Part shown: one piece after another, positions 1-9,034 of the stretch
Layout: each line of letters begins with the position of its first letter
Position numbering within the stretch: position 1 is the first letter of the stretch
The notes under the pieces: generated by a model
Databases searched by the model: none
The model's input: the letters and a program-made list of their open reading frames with translations, nothing else
What the model was told of the DNA's origin: nothing
Translations under genes and position numbers: made by a program
NCBI RefSeq assembly: GCF_900105495.1
Contig: NZ_FNTF01000002.1
Location: 2,331,501-2,395,500, forward strand
Reading direction: 5' to 3'
DNA: 64,000 bases
Origin: Pseudomonas frederiksbergensis
GTDB lineage: Bacteria; Pseudomonadota; Gammaproteobacteria; Pseudomonadales; Pseudomonadaceae

Positions 1-224
1 TGATGCAGACCGGCTTGTGCCAGGGCCTCGACCATCACCGCGCTTTGGGTGGCGAAGATTTCCATCGGGTCGTGTTCAACCCAGCCGGCTTGCGGGTAAT
101 GCTGTGCGAATTCGCGCTGGGCGGTGCAGACCACATTCGCGTCGCGGTCGAAAATGATCGCGCGGGAGCTGGTCGTACCCTGATCGAGGGCAATGATGTA
201 GTTCTTATTCTGAATGTCGGTCAT
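1..224 (-). CDS. glpK: Glycerol kinase, N-terminal part (runs off the left edge)
   Basis: GlpK phosphorylates glycerol to sn-glycerol-3-phosphate in the cytoplasm. Only the first ~74 codons are present, read leftward from an ATG at 222-224. The peptide shows the FGGY-kinase phosphate-binding start ([15 protein letters not shown]), followed by a GWVEHDP motif typical of GlpK. It lies 75 nt downstream of glpF on the same strand, the usual glpFK arrangement, so uptake and phosphorylation are probably co-transcribed. The gene is cut by the window, not by mutation. Confidence 0.95.
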   Translation of the reverse strand, partial: MTDIQNKNYIIALDQGTTSSRAIIFDRDANVVCTAQREFAQHYPQAGWVEHDPMEIFATQSAVMVEALAQAGLH

Positions 225-299
225 GTCGATTGCCTTGGACGAAAAAAGGGAGTGAGGTCCGGCGCGTGATCTGATGGGCAGGATCACACGCCAACGGTA

Positions 300-1151
300 T
301 CAAGAAGTTCTTGGTTTGCCGTCAATGGCCGGTGCTGCGTCCTTTGTAGCAGGCAGGGCGCTGGGCAGATGGCGGGCAATCAACCCGCGATATGCTGCAG
401 CACCGAGGCAGGCACCGACAATCGGTGCAAAAATCGGAATCAGGAAATACGGGATATCGCGCCCGCCGGTGAAGGAAATTTCACCCCAGCCAGCGAAGAA
501 AGTCATCAGTTTAGGACCGAAGTCGCGCGCCGGGTTCATCGCAAAACCGGTCAGCGGCCCCATCGAACTGCCAATTACGGCAATCAGCAGGCCGATCAGC
601 AGCGGAGCGAGCGGACCCTTTGGCAAGCCATTGTTGTCGTCGGTCAGGGACATGATCACGCCCATCAGGATGGCAGTGATGATCACTTCGACGAGGAAGG
701 CTTGAGCCGTGGACAAGACCGGGTTGGGGAAGGTGGAAAACACCGACGCCAATTCGAGGCTGGCCTGAGTACCACGAACCATATGGTGTGTTTGTTCGTA
801 ATCGAAGAATAAATTGCTGTACAGCGTGTAAACCAACAACGCTCCACAGAAGGCGCCTGCGATCTGGGCGAGGATATAAAAAGGCAGTTTGCGCTTTTCG
901 AAGTCAGCGAAAATGCTCAGGGCAATGCTGACGGCAGGATTGAGATGAGCCCCGGAAACGCCGGCGGTCAGGTAGATCGCCATACTCACGCCGACCCCCC
1001 AGATGATGCTGATTTCCCAAAGGCCAAAGCTGGCACCCGCGACCTTGAGCGCGGCAACACAACCTGTACCAAAAAATATCAGCAGCGCAGTGCCCAGGAA
1101 TTCGGCCATGCATTGGCTTGAGAGCGACGGTTGTTGTAAAGCAGTTGTCAT
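300..1151 (-). CDS. glpF: Glycerol uptake facilitator (aquaglyceroporin)
   Basis: GlpF is an inner-membrane channel for passive glycerol entry; GlpK then traps the glycerol. The 283-residue MIP-family protein has six membrane segments and both half-helix motifs: GAHLNPAVS in the first half and GFAMNPARDFGPK in the second. The Asp after the second NPAR is typical of glycerol facilitators rather than water-only aquaporins. The ATG at 1151 is chosen because a GAGG lies about 8 nt upstream and the protein then starts at the usual place. The open frame runs on to 1448, but that extension shows no MIP similarity. First gene of glpF–glpK. Confidence 0.95.
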   Translation of the reverse strand: MTTALQQPSLSSQCMAEFLGTALLIFFGTGCVAALKVAGASFGLWEISIIWGVGVSMAIYLTAGVSGAHLNPAVSIALSIFADFEKRKLPFYILAQIAGAFCGALLVYTLYSNLFFDYEQTHHMVRGTQASLELASVFSTFPNPVLSTAQAFLVEVIITAILMGVIMSLTDDNNGLPKGPLAPLLIGLLIAVIGSSMGPLTGFAMNPARDFGPKLMTFFAGWGEISFTGGRDIPYFLIPIFAPIVGACLGAAAYRGLIARHLPSALPATKDAAPAIDGKPRTS

Positions 1152-1521
1152 TGAAAACCTCATTTTTGTTGTTGTCTGGCGCTTTTGCATCATGGTCAAA
1201 GCGCGATTTTCACCGAGGCAGGATCCCCATCCTGTTCTCGGCCTACTGCTGGGTGCTGCGATAGGAACATTCGTACAGTATTCAGATTCGAAAAAATATA
1301 GACAAGAAACGCTGCTGTCAAAGGTCGAAAGTGAACCATCAGTCACAATCGAACTATTAGTCACATGAATGACCGCATCGTTCACGCGGCTGGCCGAAGG
1401 TGGACGAACGGCATGCGACACGGCCGAGCCTTTGAAATAGCGCCGCAATAGAGCGTTTTGTCGATCAATGGCCTAGAATCCAGCGCAGTATTTTTCTACT
1501 GCCGCCCAGTCTGGAGCTGTC
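1152..1521. other. Intergenic region between divergent glpF and ybaK
   Basis: 370 bp with no credible gene. It must hold the leftward glpFK promoter and the rightward ybaK promoter. An AT-rich stretch around 1270-1310, with ATTCG-type half-sites resembling those used by GlpR-like repressors, is a possible operator, but I cannot define it with confidence. Confidence 0.5.
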
Positions 1522-1992
1522 ATGACCCCCGCATTGGATTTGTTGAAAAAAGTTCGTGCCGAACATCGCGTGCACAGTTACGAACATGATCCGAAGGCCG
1601 CGTCCTACGGTCTGGAGGCCGCGGAGAAGCTGGGGCTGGATCCGGCGCAGGTGTTCAAGACCTTGCTGGCGGCCAGCGAGAAAGGTGAATTGTTGGTGGC
1701 TGTGGTGCCGGTCGTCGGAAGTCTGGACTTAAAGGGCCTTGCGCATGCGGCCGGGGTGAAAAAAGTCGAAATGGCCGATCCCGCAGCTGCGCAACGATCC
1801 ACCGGTTACCTGTTGGGCGGCATCAGTCCGTTGGGACAGAAAAAGCGCTTGCGCACCTTTATCGATAATTCGGCGCAGCCCTTCGCCAGCATTTTTGTCA
1901 GCGCGGGGCGACGTGGCCTGGAAGTCGAATTGGCGCCCGCGGTGCTGGCCGAACATACCCAGGCAAAGTTCGCTGATATCGGTCGCGCCTGA
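1522..1992 (+). CDS. ybaK: Cys-tRNA(Pro)/Cys-tRNA(Cys) deacylase YbaK
   Basis: YbaK/EbsC hydrolyses cysteine mischarged on tRNA(Pro), a trans-editing activity accompanying ProRS. At 156 residues it has the usual family length. It shows the YbaK fold signatures: HSYEHDP near residue 20, VFKTLL near 46 with the substrate-pocket Lys, and the [10 protein letters not shown] loop near 100-110. It stands alone, divergent from glpF. Start at the first ATG of the frame. Confidence 0.95.
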   Translation: MTPALDLLKKVRAEHRVHSYEHDPKAASYGLEAAEKLGLDPAQVFKTLLAASEKGELLVAVVPVVGSLDLKGLAHAAGVKKVEMADPAAAQRSTGYLLGGISPLGQKKRLRTFIDNSAQPFASIFVSAGRRGLEVELAPAVLAEHTQAKFADIGRA

Positions 1993-2252
1993 CGCGAGCT
2001 TCGTCGCAAGTGGGCGGGATGTCGAACGCGCGCCAGGTGTGGAATGGGTGACCGGTTCGACCCATTGCAGCCTGATCCCGTACTGGTCGAAACGTTTGGG
2101 CAAGTCGAGCCTGACGGCTTGTCAGCGCTCGGCTCGAGGCGGGGAGTTGTTCTGCCGACTGGAAGGGGATCGGGTGAAAATCGGCGGGAATGCGACGCTC
2201 GTTGCGAGCGGAACGCTGATGCTGGGTTGATGCTCCTACAGAGGCGGGAGTG

Positions 2253-3362
2253 TCAGTGGGCGCCGCTGTAGCGCCGAACGCCGGATTCGACGAGCGGAAT
2301 CTGCGCCGCGATGCTGCCGGTGGCCTGGAACAGCACCAGATGTTCAGCTGCGACACGAATGCCAACCTCTGAACCCACCTGATGATCGGCATGGCTCGGG
2401 AAAATCGATTCCAGTTGCGCGCCGGTCGGCAATTGCAAGCGATACAAAGTGGACGCACCCTGGAAAGACTTGCCGACAATCAGCGCCTTCAGCGTGCTGT
2501 CCGGTGCATAAACGATGTCGTCCGGACGCAGCAAGACATCCACCGCACCGCCCACCGGCCAGGTGTAGGCACGATTACCGCGTAACTCACCCAGTTCGGT
2601 CTGCACCGACTCGGGGCTGCTCAACTGACCGCGAATGAAATAGCCCTGACCGATGAAGCTGGCGACAAACGGCGTCAGCGGTTCGTGATACAGGTTGTAG
2701 GGCGTATCCCACTGCTCCAGGCGACCTTCCTTGAAAACCCCCACATGATCACTCACCGCGAAGGCTTCTTCCTGGTCATGCGTTACCAGAATTGCGCTGG
2801 TGCCACGGGCCTTGAGAATATCGCGCACCTCATGGCTGAGCTTGCGTCGCAGCTCGCCATCAAGGTTGGAAAAGGGTTCGTCGAGCAGCAGCAATTGTGG
2901 TTCCGGTGCCAGGGCGCGGGCCAGTGCGACGCGCTGTTGTTGACCACCGGACAACTCATGCGGGAAGCGCTTGCCGAGGTTTTTCAGGTTGACCAGTTCC
3001 AGCAACTCTTCGGTGACGCGATCCTTTTGCGGGTGCTTGCGGATCCCGAAGGCGATGTTCTCGGCGACGCTTAAATGCGGAAACAGTGCGTAATCCTGGA
3101 ACACCATGCCGATCCGGCGTTTCTCCGGGGCGAGGGTGAAACCGGCGCGGGAGATTGTCTCGCCCGCCAACTGGATTTCACCTTCGTGCACCGGTTCGAA
3201 ACCGGCAATCGCCCGCAGCGTGGTGGTTTTGCCGCAACCCGAAGAGCCCAGCAGGCAACCGATGTCGCCGGCATTCAAATGCAGGTTGAGGTTTTGTACG
3301 ACGCGCTGGTCTTGATAACCGCAGGCGAGGTTACGCAGGTTCAGCAGTAATGGATGGCTCAT
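2253..3362 (-). CDS. ABC transporter ATP-binding protein, FbpC/PotA-like
   Basis: A 369-residue ATPase of the iron(III)/spermidine importer class. Walker A is GSSGCGKTT (39-47), the signature LSGGQ is at 137-141 followed by QQR, and Walker B LLLLDEP is near 157-163. The C-terminal ~120 residues form a TOBE-type substrate/regulatory domain. The ATG at 3362 overlaps the argF stop (ATGA), so translation is coupled to argF. No permease or binding-protein gene lies next to it, so it is an orphan ATPase here. It may serve a permease encoded elsewhere; the transported substrate is unknown. Confidence 0.85.
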   Translation of the reverse strand: MSHPLLLNLRNLACGYQDQRVVQNLNLHLNAGDIGCLLGSSGCGKTTTLRAIAGFEPVHEGEIQLAGETISRAGFTLAPEKRRIGMVFQDYALFPHLSVAENIAFGIRKHPQKDRVTEELLELVNLKNLGKRFPHELSGGQQQRVALARALAPEPQLLLLDEPFSNLDGELRRKLSHEVRDILKARGTSAILVTHDQEEAFAVSDHVGVFKEGRLEQWDTPYNLYHEPLTPFVASFIGQGYFIRGQLSSPESVQTELGELRGNRAYTWPVGGAVDVLLRPDDIVYAPDSTLKALIVGKSFQGASTLYRLQLPTGAQLESIFPSHADHQVGSEVGIRVAAEHLVLFQATGSIAAQIPLVESGVRRYSGAH

Positions 3363-4282
3363 GCGTGGTGATACGCCGGTTCGACGAGAAACTCGAGCAA
3401 GGCCTTTTGTGCGTGAAGACGGTTTTCGGCTTGATCCCATGCGACGGAGCGCGGGTCATCGAGCAGGTCGACGCTGATCTCTTCGCCACGGTGGGCCGGC
3501 AGGCAGTGCATGAACAGCACGTCCGGTGCGGCCAGGTCGAGCAGGGCGCGGTTGACCTGGAACGGCGCGAACAGCTTCAGGCGCTTGGCGGTTTCCTCTT
3601 CCTGGCCCATGGAGGTCCAGACGTCGGTGCTGACCAGGTGGGCGCCACGTACGGCATCCTTCGGATCGCGGACGATGGTGACACGATCGCCGGCTTTGGC
3701 CACGAACTCCGGGTTGGGTTCAAAGCCTTCCGGGCAAGCGATGCGCAACTGGAAGTCGAACTGGATCGCCGCTTCTATATAGCTGTTGCACATGTTGTTG
3801 CCGTCGCCGATCCAGGCCACGGTTTTGCCCTGGATCGAACCGCGGTGTTCGAGGAACGTCTGCATGTCGGCGAGCAACTGGCACGGGTGCAGATCATCGG
3901 ACAGGCCGTTGATCACGGGCACGCGGGAGTTGGCGGCGAATTCGGTCAGGGTGCTGTGGGCAAAGGTACGGATCATCACGGCGTCGAGCATGCTCGACAT
4001 GACGATCGCGCAGTCGCCGATCGGCTCGCCACGGCCCAGTTGGGTGTCGCGCGGCGACAGGAAGATCGCCTGGCCACCGAGCTGGATCATGCCGGCTTCG
4101 AACGAAATACGGGTGCGGGTCGAGGACTTCTCGAAAATCATCCCGAGCACGCGGTTTTTCAGAGGCTCGAACAGTACGCCGCGGTTACGCAGGTCTTTGA
4201 GCTCAACGCCTCGACGGATCACGCTGACCAGCTCTTCGGGCGTGCAATCCATCAGGGAGAGAAAGTGCCTTGCGCTCATCAT
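3359..4282 (-). CDS. argF: Ornithine carbamoyltransferase, anabolic
   Basis: ArgF joins carbamoyl phosphate and ornithine to citrulline in arginine biosynthesis. The 307-residue protein carries the carbamoyl-phosphate motif SSTRTR, the HPCQ motif and the ornithine/catalytic motif HCLPAHRG near the C-terminus. Two adjacent ATG codons (4282, 4279) are possible; AAAGGTAG upstream favours 4282. A promoter with an ArgR half-site sits ~110-140 nt upstream, which fits the anabolic, arginine-repressed enzyme rather than catabolic ArcB. It is followed directly by the ABC ATPase gene with a 4-nt overlap. Confidence 0.95.
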   Translation of the reverse strand: MMSARHFLSLMDCTPEELVSVIRRGVELKDLRNRGVLFEPLKNRVLGMIFEKSSTRTRISFEAGMIQLGGQAIFLSPRDTQLGRGEPIGDCAIVMSSMLDAVMIRTFAHSTLTEFAANSRVPVINGLSDDLHPCQLLADMQTFLEHRGSIQGKTVAWIGDGNNMCNSYIEAAIQFDFQLRIACPEGFEPNPEFVAKAGDRVTIVRDPKDAVRGAHLVSTDVWTSMGQEEETAKRLKLFAPFQVNRALLDLAAPDVLFMHCLPAHRGEEISVDLLDDPRSVAWDQAENRLHAQKALLEFLVEPAYHHA

Positions 4283-4696
4283 TGACTACCTTTTTGCAAC
4301 AGACCGCAGATACTCAAAGCCTTGTTTAACTGAAAAACGGGCGAGACCTGCGGCGTAAGCCGCACGGGGCGACGAAATAGGGGAAGGCGCGATCTTATAA
4401 TTAAATGTCGCGTCTTACCAATAGGGCTACGGTTTTTAGGGGATTTCAGAGGGGCTACGGGATGACCGCAGTAGCGCTTTTGAAGCCTGTTTCCTGACAG
4501 CAGCCCGTCATTTGTACACTGGGGTCACGGGGCTTTGCAATCAAACGGGGCGGGGACGGCATAGCAACGGTCGGTTTCTGACCTGTCATTCGAGACATTT
4601 GCACTCAGGATTGAGGGATGTGTCTGGTCTGAAACATTTGCTAAAGCAAAGTGGCGGGTTATAACTAACGCACGAATGACGCAGGGAGCCTTCGGA
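4283..4696. other. Intergenic region between argF and a small hypothetical gene
   Basis: 414 bp between divergent genes. Apart from the argF promoter/ArgR site listed separately, I see no gene, long inverted repeat or REP element. Confidence 0.6.
4394..4421 (-). promoter_or_regulatory. argF promoter with overlapping ArgR half-site
   Basis: Read on the minus strand there is a −35 TTGGTA (4416-4421) and a −10 TATAAG (4394-4399) with a 16-bp spacer. On the plus strand the same DNA reads TGTCGC, eight bases, then AA (4406-4421). That matches the P. aeruginosa ArgR half-site rule TGTCGC-N8-AA as I know it. The operator overlaps the −35 and spacer, as expected for repression by arginine-loaded ArgR. 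Confidence 0.65.
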
Positions 4697-4987
4697 ATGG
4701 ATTCGAAAGAACGACAGTTAATGGAATTACTCGGCCTCACGGCTCGCTCACTAACCCACCTCACCGCGTCCATGACCTCGATGTCCTTCGAGTTGATGCG
4801 CAGTGAAGACGAAGTCACCAAGGCCGCCGGCCGGCGGATGATCGACCGCATGGCAACCATCAGCACCGGGCTCGACGAGCACTGGCGGCTGATCGGCGAA
4901 CTCACCGGTGTTCATCTCGCTCAAGAGCAGATCGAAACCATCCAGGAGATCCAGTTGCAGGCGCCGCCGAGGCTGCCGCCGAACTGA
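4697..4987 (+). CDS. Small conserved hypothetical protein, helical
   Basis: 96 residues, acidic, Met/Leu-rich and predicted to be almost wholly helical, ending in a Pro-rich tail (PPRLPPN). It has no signal peptide and no membrane segment. I do not recognise a functional family. The ATG at 4697 has GGGAGC 6 nt upstream and is preferred to the in-frame ATG at 4676. It precedes the molybdoenzyme gene by 134 nt on the same strand; whether they share a transcript cannot be told. Confidence 0.65.
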   Translation: MDSKERQLMELLGLTARSLTHLTASMTSMSFELMRSEDEVTKAAGRRMIDRMATISTGLDEHWRLIGELTGVHLAQEQIETIQEIQLQAPPRLPPN

Positions 4988-5121
4988 TCCTCAACGGTCA
5001 TCGGCTGGCCTGATGGCCGCCGATTCACAAGACGAACGTCGCTGGCGCAGCAGTGGATCAGGCGCCATAGTTTTGTTCCCGCGGCCGATATTGCCCGCCC
5101 AGAACAAGACAGAGACTGGCC

Positions 5122-7227
5122 ATGACCAAGACTCTCCATCACCGTGCGTGCCACTTGTGCGAAGCCATCTGCGGCTTGACCATCGAAACCACCGAGGTTG
5201 AAGGCGCGGTACAGATCACGTCGATCAAGGGTGACGCTCAGGATACCTTCAGCCGCGGGCATATCTGCCCCAAGGCTGTCGCCTTGCAAGATATCCAGAA
5301 CGATCCGGATCGTCTGCGTCAGCCGATGCTGCGGGTCGGCAGTGAATGGCAACCCATCGAGTGGGAAGACGCCTTCAACCTTGTAGCCGAACGTCTGGCG
5401 GCGATTCAGGGGCGTCACGGACAGAACGCCGTGGCGGTCTATCAAGGCAACCCCAGCGTGCACAACTATGGGCTGATGACCCACAGCAATTACTTTCTCG
5501 GCCTGTTGAAAACCCGCAACCGGTTTTCCGCGACCTCGGTCGACCAATTGCCCCATCACCTGACCAGCCATTTGATGTACGGCCACGGTTTGCTGTTGCC
5601 GATTCCGGACATCGATCACACCGATTTCATGCTGATCCTCGGCGGCAATCCGCTGGCCTCCAACGGCAGCATCATGACTGTGCCGGATGTGGAGAAGCGC
5701 TTGAAGGCGATTCAGGCCCGCGGCGGCAAAGTGGTAGTGGTCGATCCACGCCGCAGCGAGACCGCGGCGATTGCCGACCAGCATCTGTTCGTGCGCCCCG
5801 GTGGCGATGCGGCATTGTTGTTCGGACTGCTCAATACCTTGTTCGCTGAAGGTCTGACCCGCGACAGTCATTTGACGGTGGACGGTCTGGACGAGGTGCG
5901 GGAGGCGGTCGCGAATTTCACCGCTGAGGCCATGAGCCCGCTGTGCGCGGTACCCGCCGAACAGATCCGCCAACTGGCGCGGGACTTTGCGGCGGCGCCG
6001 ACAGCGGTCTGTTACGGCCGCATGGGTGTCTCGACCCAGGCGTTCGGGACCTTGTGTCATTGGGTTGTGCAACTGATCAACCTGGTCACCGGTAATCTCG
6101 ATCGTGTAGGAGGGGCGTTGTGCACCGAACCTGCGGTGGATCTGGTGGCGTCCACTTCCGGTGGGCATTTCAATCTGTGGCAGAGCCGGGTCTCCGGGCG
6201 TCCTGAGTATGGGGGAGAACTGCCGGTGTCGGCGCTGGCCGAAGAGATGCTTACCGAAGGGGAAGGGCAGGTCCGCGCGCTGATTACCGTGGCGGGTAAT
6301 CCGGTGCTGTCGACGCCCAATGGCCGACAACTGGAACAGGCGCTGGACGGTTTGGAGTTCATGGTCAGCGTCGACCTGTACATCAATGAAACCACGCGTT
6401 ATGCCGATCTGATCCTGCCGTCGACATCGGCCCTGGAAAACGATCATTACGACACGACATTCAATATGTTTGCGGTGCGTAACGTCACTCGGTTCAATCG
6501 CGCGATCCTGCCCAAACCTGAAGGTGCGTTGCATGACTGGGAGATCTTCGTTGGGCTGGCCAAGGCCTTTGCGGCAAAGACCGGCAAGGACCTGAAACCG
6601 ACGATCCCGCCAGCGCAGATGATCGATCGTGGCTTGCGGATGGGGTTGTATGGCGATGCTTCGCAGCAGAAATTGTCGCTGGCGACCTTGTTCGATCACC
6701 CGCATGGCGTCGATCTCGGTGCGCTGAAACCCAACCTGGCGCCTCGCCTGAAAACCGAAAACCAGCGCGTCCAGGCTGCGCCGCCAGCGATCCTTGCCGA
6801 CCTGGCGCGCTTTGCGGCCCTGCAAGCGCCTGCGGCCGATGAGTTGCTGATGATTGGCCGCCGTCATGTGCGCAGCAACAACTCGTGGATGCATAACTAT
6901 CACCGCCTGGTGAAGGGCAAGCCGCGTCATCAATTGCTGATGCACCCGGATGACCTGGCCAGCCGTGGGCTCAACGACGGGCAGCGCGTGCGGGTCAGGT
7001 CGCGGGTCGGTGAGATCGAAGTTGAAGTGCTCGGCAGTCTGGATATGATGAAAGGCGTGGTCAGCCTTCCGCACGGTTGGGGCCATGCGCGGCCAGGCGT
7101 GCAGATGACCATTGCCAGTGGTCAGCCGGGCTCCAGCGCCAATGACCTGACCGACGAATGCCTGCTCGATGAGTTGTCGGGCAATGCGGCGTTGAACGGT
7201 GTGCCAGTGACCGTGGCGGCGGCTTGA
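5122..7227 (+). CDS. Molybdopterin (bis-MGD) oxidoreductase family protein
   Basis: A 701-residue cytoplasmic member of the DMSO-reductase/formate-dehydrogenase superfamily. The N-terminal [4Fe-4S] site is C10-x2-C13-x3-C17 with C49 (HICPKA). MGD-binding blocks follow (LILGGNPLASNG near 170, VVVDPRRSETA near 205) and a C-terminal MGD/aspartate-decarboxylase-like domain (RRHVRSNNSWMHNYHRL near 580). No Tat signal is present. At the loop where NapA and Fdh carry the Cys/Sec molybdenum ligand this protein reads DQLPHHLTSH (141-150), with no Cys or Sec. Substrate unknown, and no partner electron-transfer subunit lies beside it. Confidence 0.85.
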   Translation: MTKTLHHRACHLCEAICGLTIETTEVEGAVQITSIKGDAQDTFSRGHICPKAVALQDIQNDPDRLRQPMLRVGSEWQPIEWEDAFNLVAERLAAIQGRHGQNAVAVYQGNPSVHNYGLMTHSNYFLGLLKTRNRFSATSVDQLPHHLTSHLMYGHGLLLPIPDIDHTDFMLILGGNPLASNGSIMTVPDVEKRLKAIQARGGKVVVVDPRRSETAAIADQHLFVRPGGDAALLFGLLNTLFAEGLTRDSHLTVDGLDEVREAVANFTAEAMSPLCAVPAEQIRQLARDFAAAPTAVCYGRMGVSTQAFGTLCHWVVQLINLVTGNLDRVGGALCTEPAVDLVASTSGGHFNLWQSRVSGRPEYGGELPVSALAEEMLTEGEGQVRALITVAGNPVLSTPNGRQLEQALDGLEFMVSVDLYINETTRYADLILPSTSALENDHYDTTFNMFAVRNVTRFNRAILPKPEGALHDWEIFVGLAKAFAAKTGKDLKPTIPPAQMIDRGLRMGLYGDASQQKLSLATLFDHPHGVDLGALKPNLAPRLKTENQRVQAAPPAILADLARFAALQAPAADELLMIGRRHVRSNNSWMHNYHRLVKGKPRHQLLMHPDDLASRGLNDGQRVRVRSRVGEIEVEVLGSLDMMKGVVSLPHGWGHARPGVQMTIASGQPGSSANDLTDECLLDELSGNAALNGVPVTVAAA

Positions 7228-7324
7228 TCAAGTCTGTCGGGGAGACCGAGCAGGGTGCTCGGGTTTCCGTTACAATGCGCCACCGTGCCGACCCCTGAGT
7301 CGGAAAGTTCAGCCGAGGTGCTCC

Positions 7325-7666
7325 ATGGATATCATCGAAACGATTAAAGAGCAGATTGCTAACAACACCATTCTGCTTTACATGAAAGGCTCGCCGAATG
7401 CCCCGCAGTGTGGCTTCTCCGCGAAAGCCGCGCAGGCCGTGATGGCGTGTGGTGAAAAATTTGCTTACGTGGACATCCTGCAGAACCCGGAAATCCGCGC
7501 CAACCTGCCAAAATACGCCAACTGGCCAACCTTCCCGCAACTGTGGGTTGGCGGTGAGTTGGTCGGCGGTAGCGACATCATGACCGAGATGGCTGCAGAC
7601 GGTTCGCTGCAAACCACCATCAAGGCTGCTGTTGAAAAAGCTGCTGCTGGCAAGACCGAAGCCTGA
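7325..7666 (+). CDS. grxD: Monothiol glutaredoxin (Grx4/GrxD)
   Basis: Grx4-type glutaredoxins bind a glutathione-ligated [2Fe-2S] cluster and work in iron–sulfur trafficking and iron homeostasis. The 113-residue protein has the CGFS active site (C29), the WPTFPQLW cis-proline segment and the GGSDI glutathione-binding motif. An AGGTG Shine–Dalgarno lies before the ATG. Neighbouring bacterioferritin and Bfd genes reinforce the iron role. A terminator follows at 7777-7816. Confidence 0.95.
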   Translation: MDIIETIKEQIANNTILLYMKGSPNAPQCGFSAKAAQAVMACGEKFAYVDILQNPEIRANLPKYANWPTFPQLWVGGELVGGSDIMTEMAADGSLQTTIKAAVEKAAAGKTEA

Positions 7667-7674
7667 TTCGCTCC

Positions 7675-7766
7675 TTGCAGGAGCAAAGCTTGCTCACGAT
7701 GCAGGCGCCGCGGTTCAGCAAGAACACCGCGTCATCGTTCATCGCGGGCAAGCCATGCTCCTGCAA
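7675..7766. repeat. REP-like imperfect inverted repeat
   Basis: The outer arms TTGCAGGAGC and GCTCCTGCAA enclose smaller palindromes (AGCTTGCTC; GCGGGCAAGCC). This is a typical extragenic palindrome pair of fluorescent pseudomonads, sitting just after grxD. Confidence 0.6.
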
Positions 7767-7776
7767 GAACAGGCAT

Positions 7777-7816
7777 AAAAAAGCCCCGCCTCCTAAAAGA
7801 GAGCGGGGCTTTTTAT
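7777..7816. terminator. Bidirectional rho-independent terminator between grxD and bfrB
   Basis: Stem AAAAAGCCCCGC / GCGGGGCTTTTT with a short loop; A/T runs on both sides suit both the rightward grxD and the leftward bfrB transcripts, whose stop codons flank it. Confidence 0.85.
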
Positions 7817-7841
7817 TGTTCCGAGTTTAGCGGGCGCTAAC

Positions 7842-8315
7842 TTACTCTTCGCCCATCTGCGATTGCAGATAGTTCTCAAGACCGACTTTATCGATCAGGC
7901 CCAGTTGGGTTTCCAGCCAATCGATATGTTCTTCTTCGGATTCAAGAATATCTTCAAGCAGTTCACGGCTACCAAAGTCGCCAACGGTTTCGCAATGAGC
8001 GATAGCCGCTTTGAGATCCGCATGACCGGTGCGTTCGATACGCAGGTCGCACTCAAGCATTTCCTGGGTGTGCTCGCCGATCTGCAGCTTGCCCAGGTCC
8101 TGGACGTTCGGCAGGCCTTCAAGGAACAGAATGCGCTTGATCAGCTTGTCCGCGTGCTTCATCTCGTCGATGGATTCGTGGTATTCGTGCTTGCCAAGTT
8201 TGTTCAGGCCCCAATCTTCATACATACGTGCATGCAGGAAGTATTGATTGATCGCGACCAGCTCATTGGCAAGGATCTTGTTGAGATGCTGGATGACTGT
8301 AATGTCGCCTTTCAT
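7842..8315 (-). CDS. bfrB: Bacterioferritin (haem-containing iron store)
   Basis: Twenty-four-subunit iron-storage shell. The 157-residue protein has the haem-ligand Met52 (DEMKHAD) and the di-iron ferroxidase residues E18, E51, H54, E94, E127 and H130 (SEEEH). It matches P. aeruginosa BfrB, the partner of Bfd, rather than FtnA. The start at 8315 (MKGD) equals the conserved start of the family. Its neighbour bfd, on the same strand 198 nt upstream, encodes the ferredoxin that reduces the stored Fe(III) for release. Confidence 0.95.
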   Translation of the reverse strand: MKGDITVIQHLNKILANELVAINQYFLHARMYEDWGLNKLGKHEYHESIDEMKHADKLIKRILFLEGLPNVQDLGKLQIGEHTQEMLECDLRIERTGHADLKAAIAHCETVGDFGSRELLEDILESEEEHIDWLETQLGLIDKVGLENYLQSQMGEE

Positions 8316-8471
8316 GATGGGGTCCTGCCCTAAATAGCTGTCTATGAGGCAGAGTTTGAGCTGCGATATTAAGAGTGTCAAACCTAAGTTATTGAAACTT
8401 AAATGAAAATTAATCGGAATAAGAATGTTTGTGTTCCGCGTCTAGAGCGTAAGCGTTTGATTTTCAGACAT

Positions 8472-8501
8472 AAAAAAACCGGACATCTAGTCCGGTTCTT
8501 T
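8472..8501 (-). terminator. Terminator after bfd
   Basis: On the minus strand AACCGGAC-TAGAT-GTCCGGTT is followed by a run of T. It lies between the bfd stop and the bfrB start, so the two genes are probably separate transcripts. Confidence 0.8.
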
Positions 8502-8513
8502 GAAATACGTTAA

Positions 8514-8732
8514 TTACGCGGCAGTAAATTCTACAGGGTAGGGAATCGCGGCCTGGGCGGATTGCAATTTGGTCAGGGTTTCGCGGACCACTTCCTTGGC
8601 AAGGCAGGCACATTTACCGCATTGGCTGGCTACGCCGGTGGCCTGACGGACTTCCTTGTAGCTGCAGCAACCTTCATAGATCGCTTCGCGGATTTGACCG
8701 TCGGTGACGCCAGTGCAGAGGCAAACATACAT
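8514..8732 (-). CDS. bfd: Bacterioferritin-associated ferredoxin
   Basis: Bfd is a 72-residue [2Fe-2S] ferredoxin that docks on BfrB and delivers electrons through its haem to mobilise iron. The cluster ligands are visible as C4, C6, C38 and C41 (CLC and QCGKC). Start chosen at MYVCLCTG (8732), the invariant family start; the open frame extends to 8762 without conserved residues. A Fur box lies ~50 nt upstream, matching iron-starvation induction of bfd in P. aeruginosa. Confidence 0.93.
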   Translation of the reverse strand: MYVCLCTGVTDGQIREAIYEGCCSYKEVRQATGVASQCGKCACLAKEVVRETLTKLQSAQAAIPYPVEFTAA

Positions 8733-9034
8733 AAGTGAAAACCGTCGCTGGTTGTGACTCAATTGCGATGGATCTTAATGTTAACGAGAATGATTGTCAA
8801 AGTGGTTTCTGAAAGCTTTGTTCAAGCCTGACGAACGGTTACCTCTGCGCATCGATCATGAGGAAAACCTCTCGATAGCATTTCCCCTGACAAAAAAACC
8901 GTTAAGGACAGGTCAAAAACGCAGTGTATGATGGCCGGTCCTTATGAAGCGGGTTCGTGTCACAGGGCTGTCGCCCGAAGGTGGCAGGCTGGCACAAACC
9001 CGGAACTTCACGTTTTTACACCAGGAGATATCCA
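8733..9034. other. Divergent promoter region bfd / peroxiredoxin
   Basis: 302 bp with the bfd Fur box on the left and the peroxiredoxin promoter on the right. No additional gene seen. The peroxiredoxin reading frame extends upstream to 8957 but that part shows no family similarity. Confidence 0.55.
8780..8798 (-). promoter_or_regulatory. Fur box upstream of bfd
   Basis: The 19-bp window matches the palindromic Fur consensus GATAATGATAATCATTATC at 14 of 19 positions by hand count. It lies 48 nt upstream of the bfd start codon, the right place to block the promoter under iron sufficiency. Confidence 0.7.

Noticed and set aside
1993..2252. Possible small gene between ybaK and the ABC ATPase
   Set aside because: Open frames on both strands here lack start signals and look like chance GC-rich frames.
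4921..7086. 721-codon open frame on the minus strand
   Set aside because: Exact antisense shadow of the molybdoenzyme; its translation is His/Gln/Arg-rich with no domain, as expected for the reverse of a GC-rich gene.
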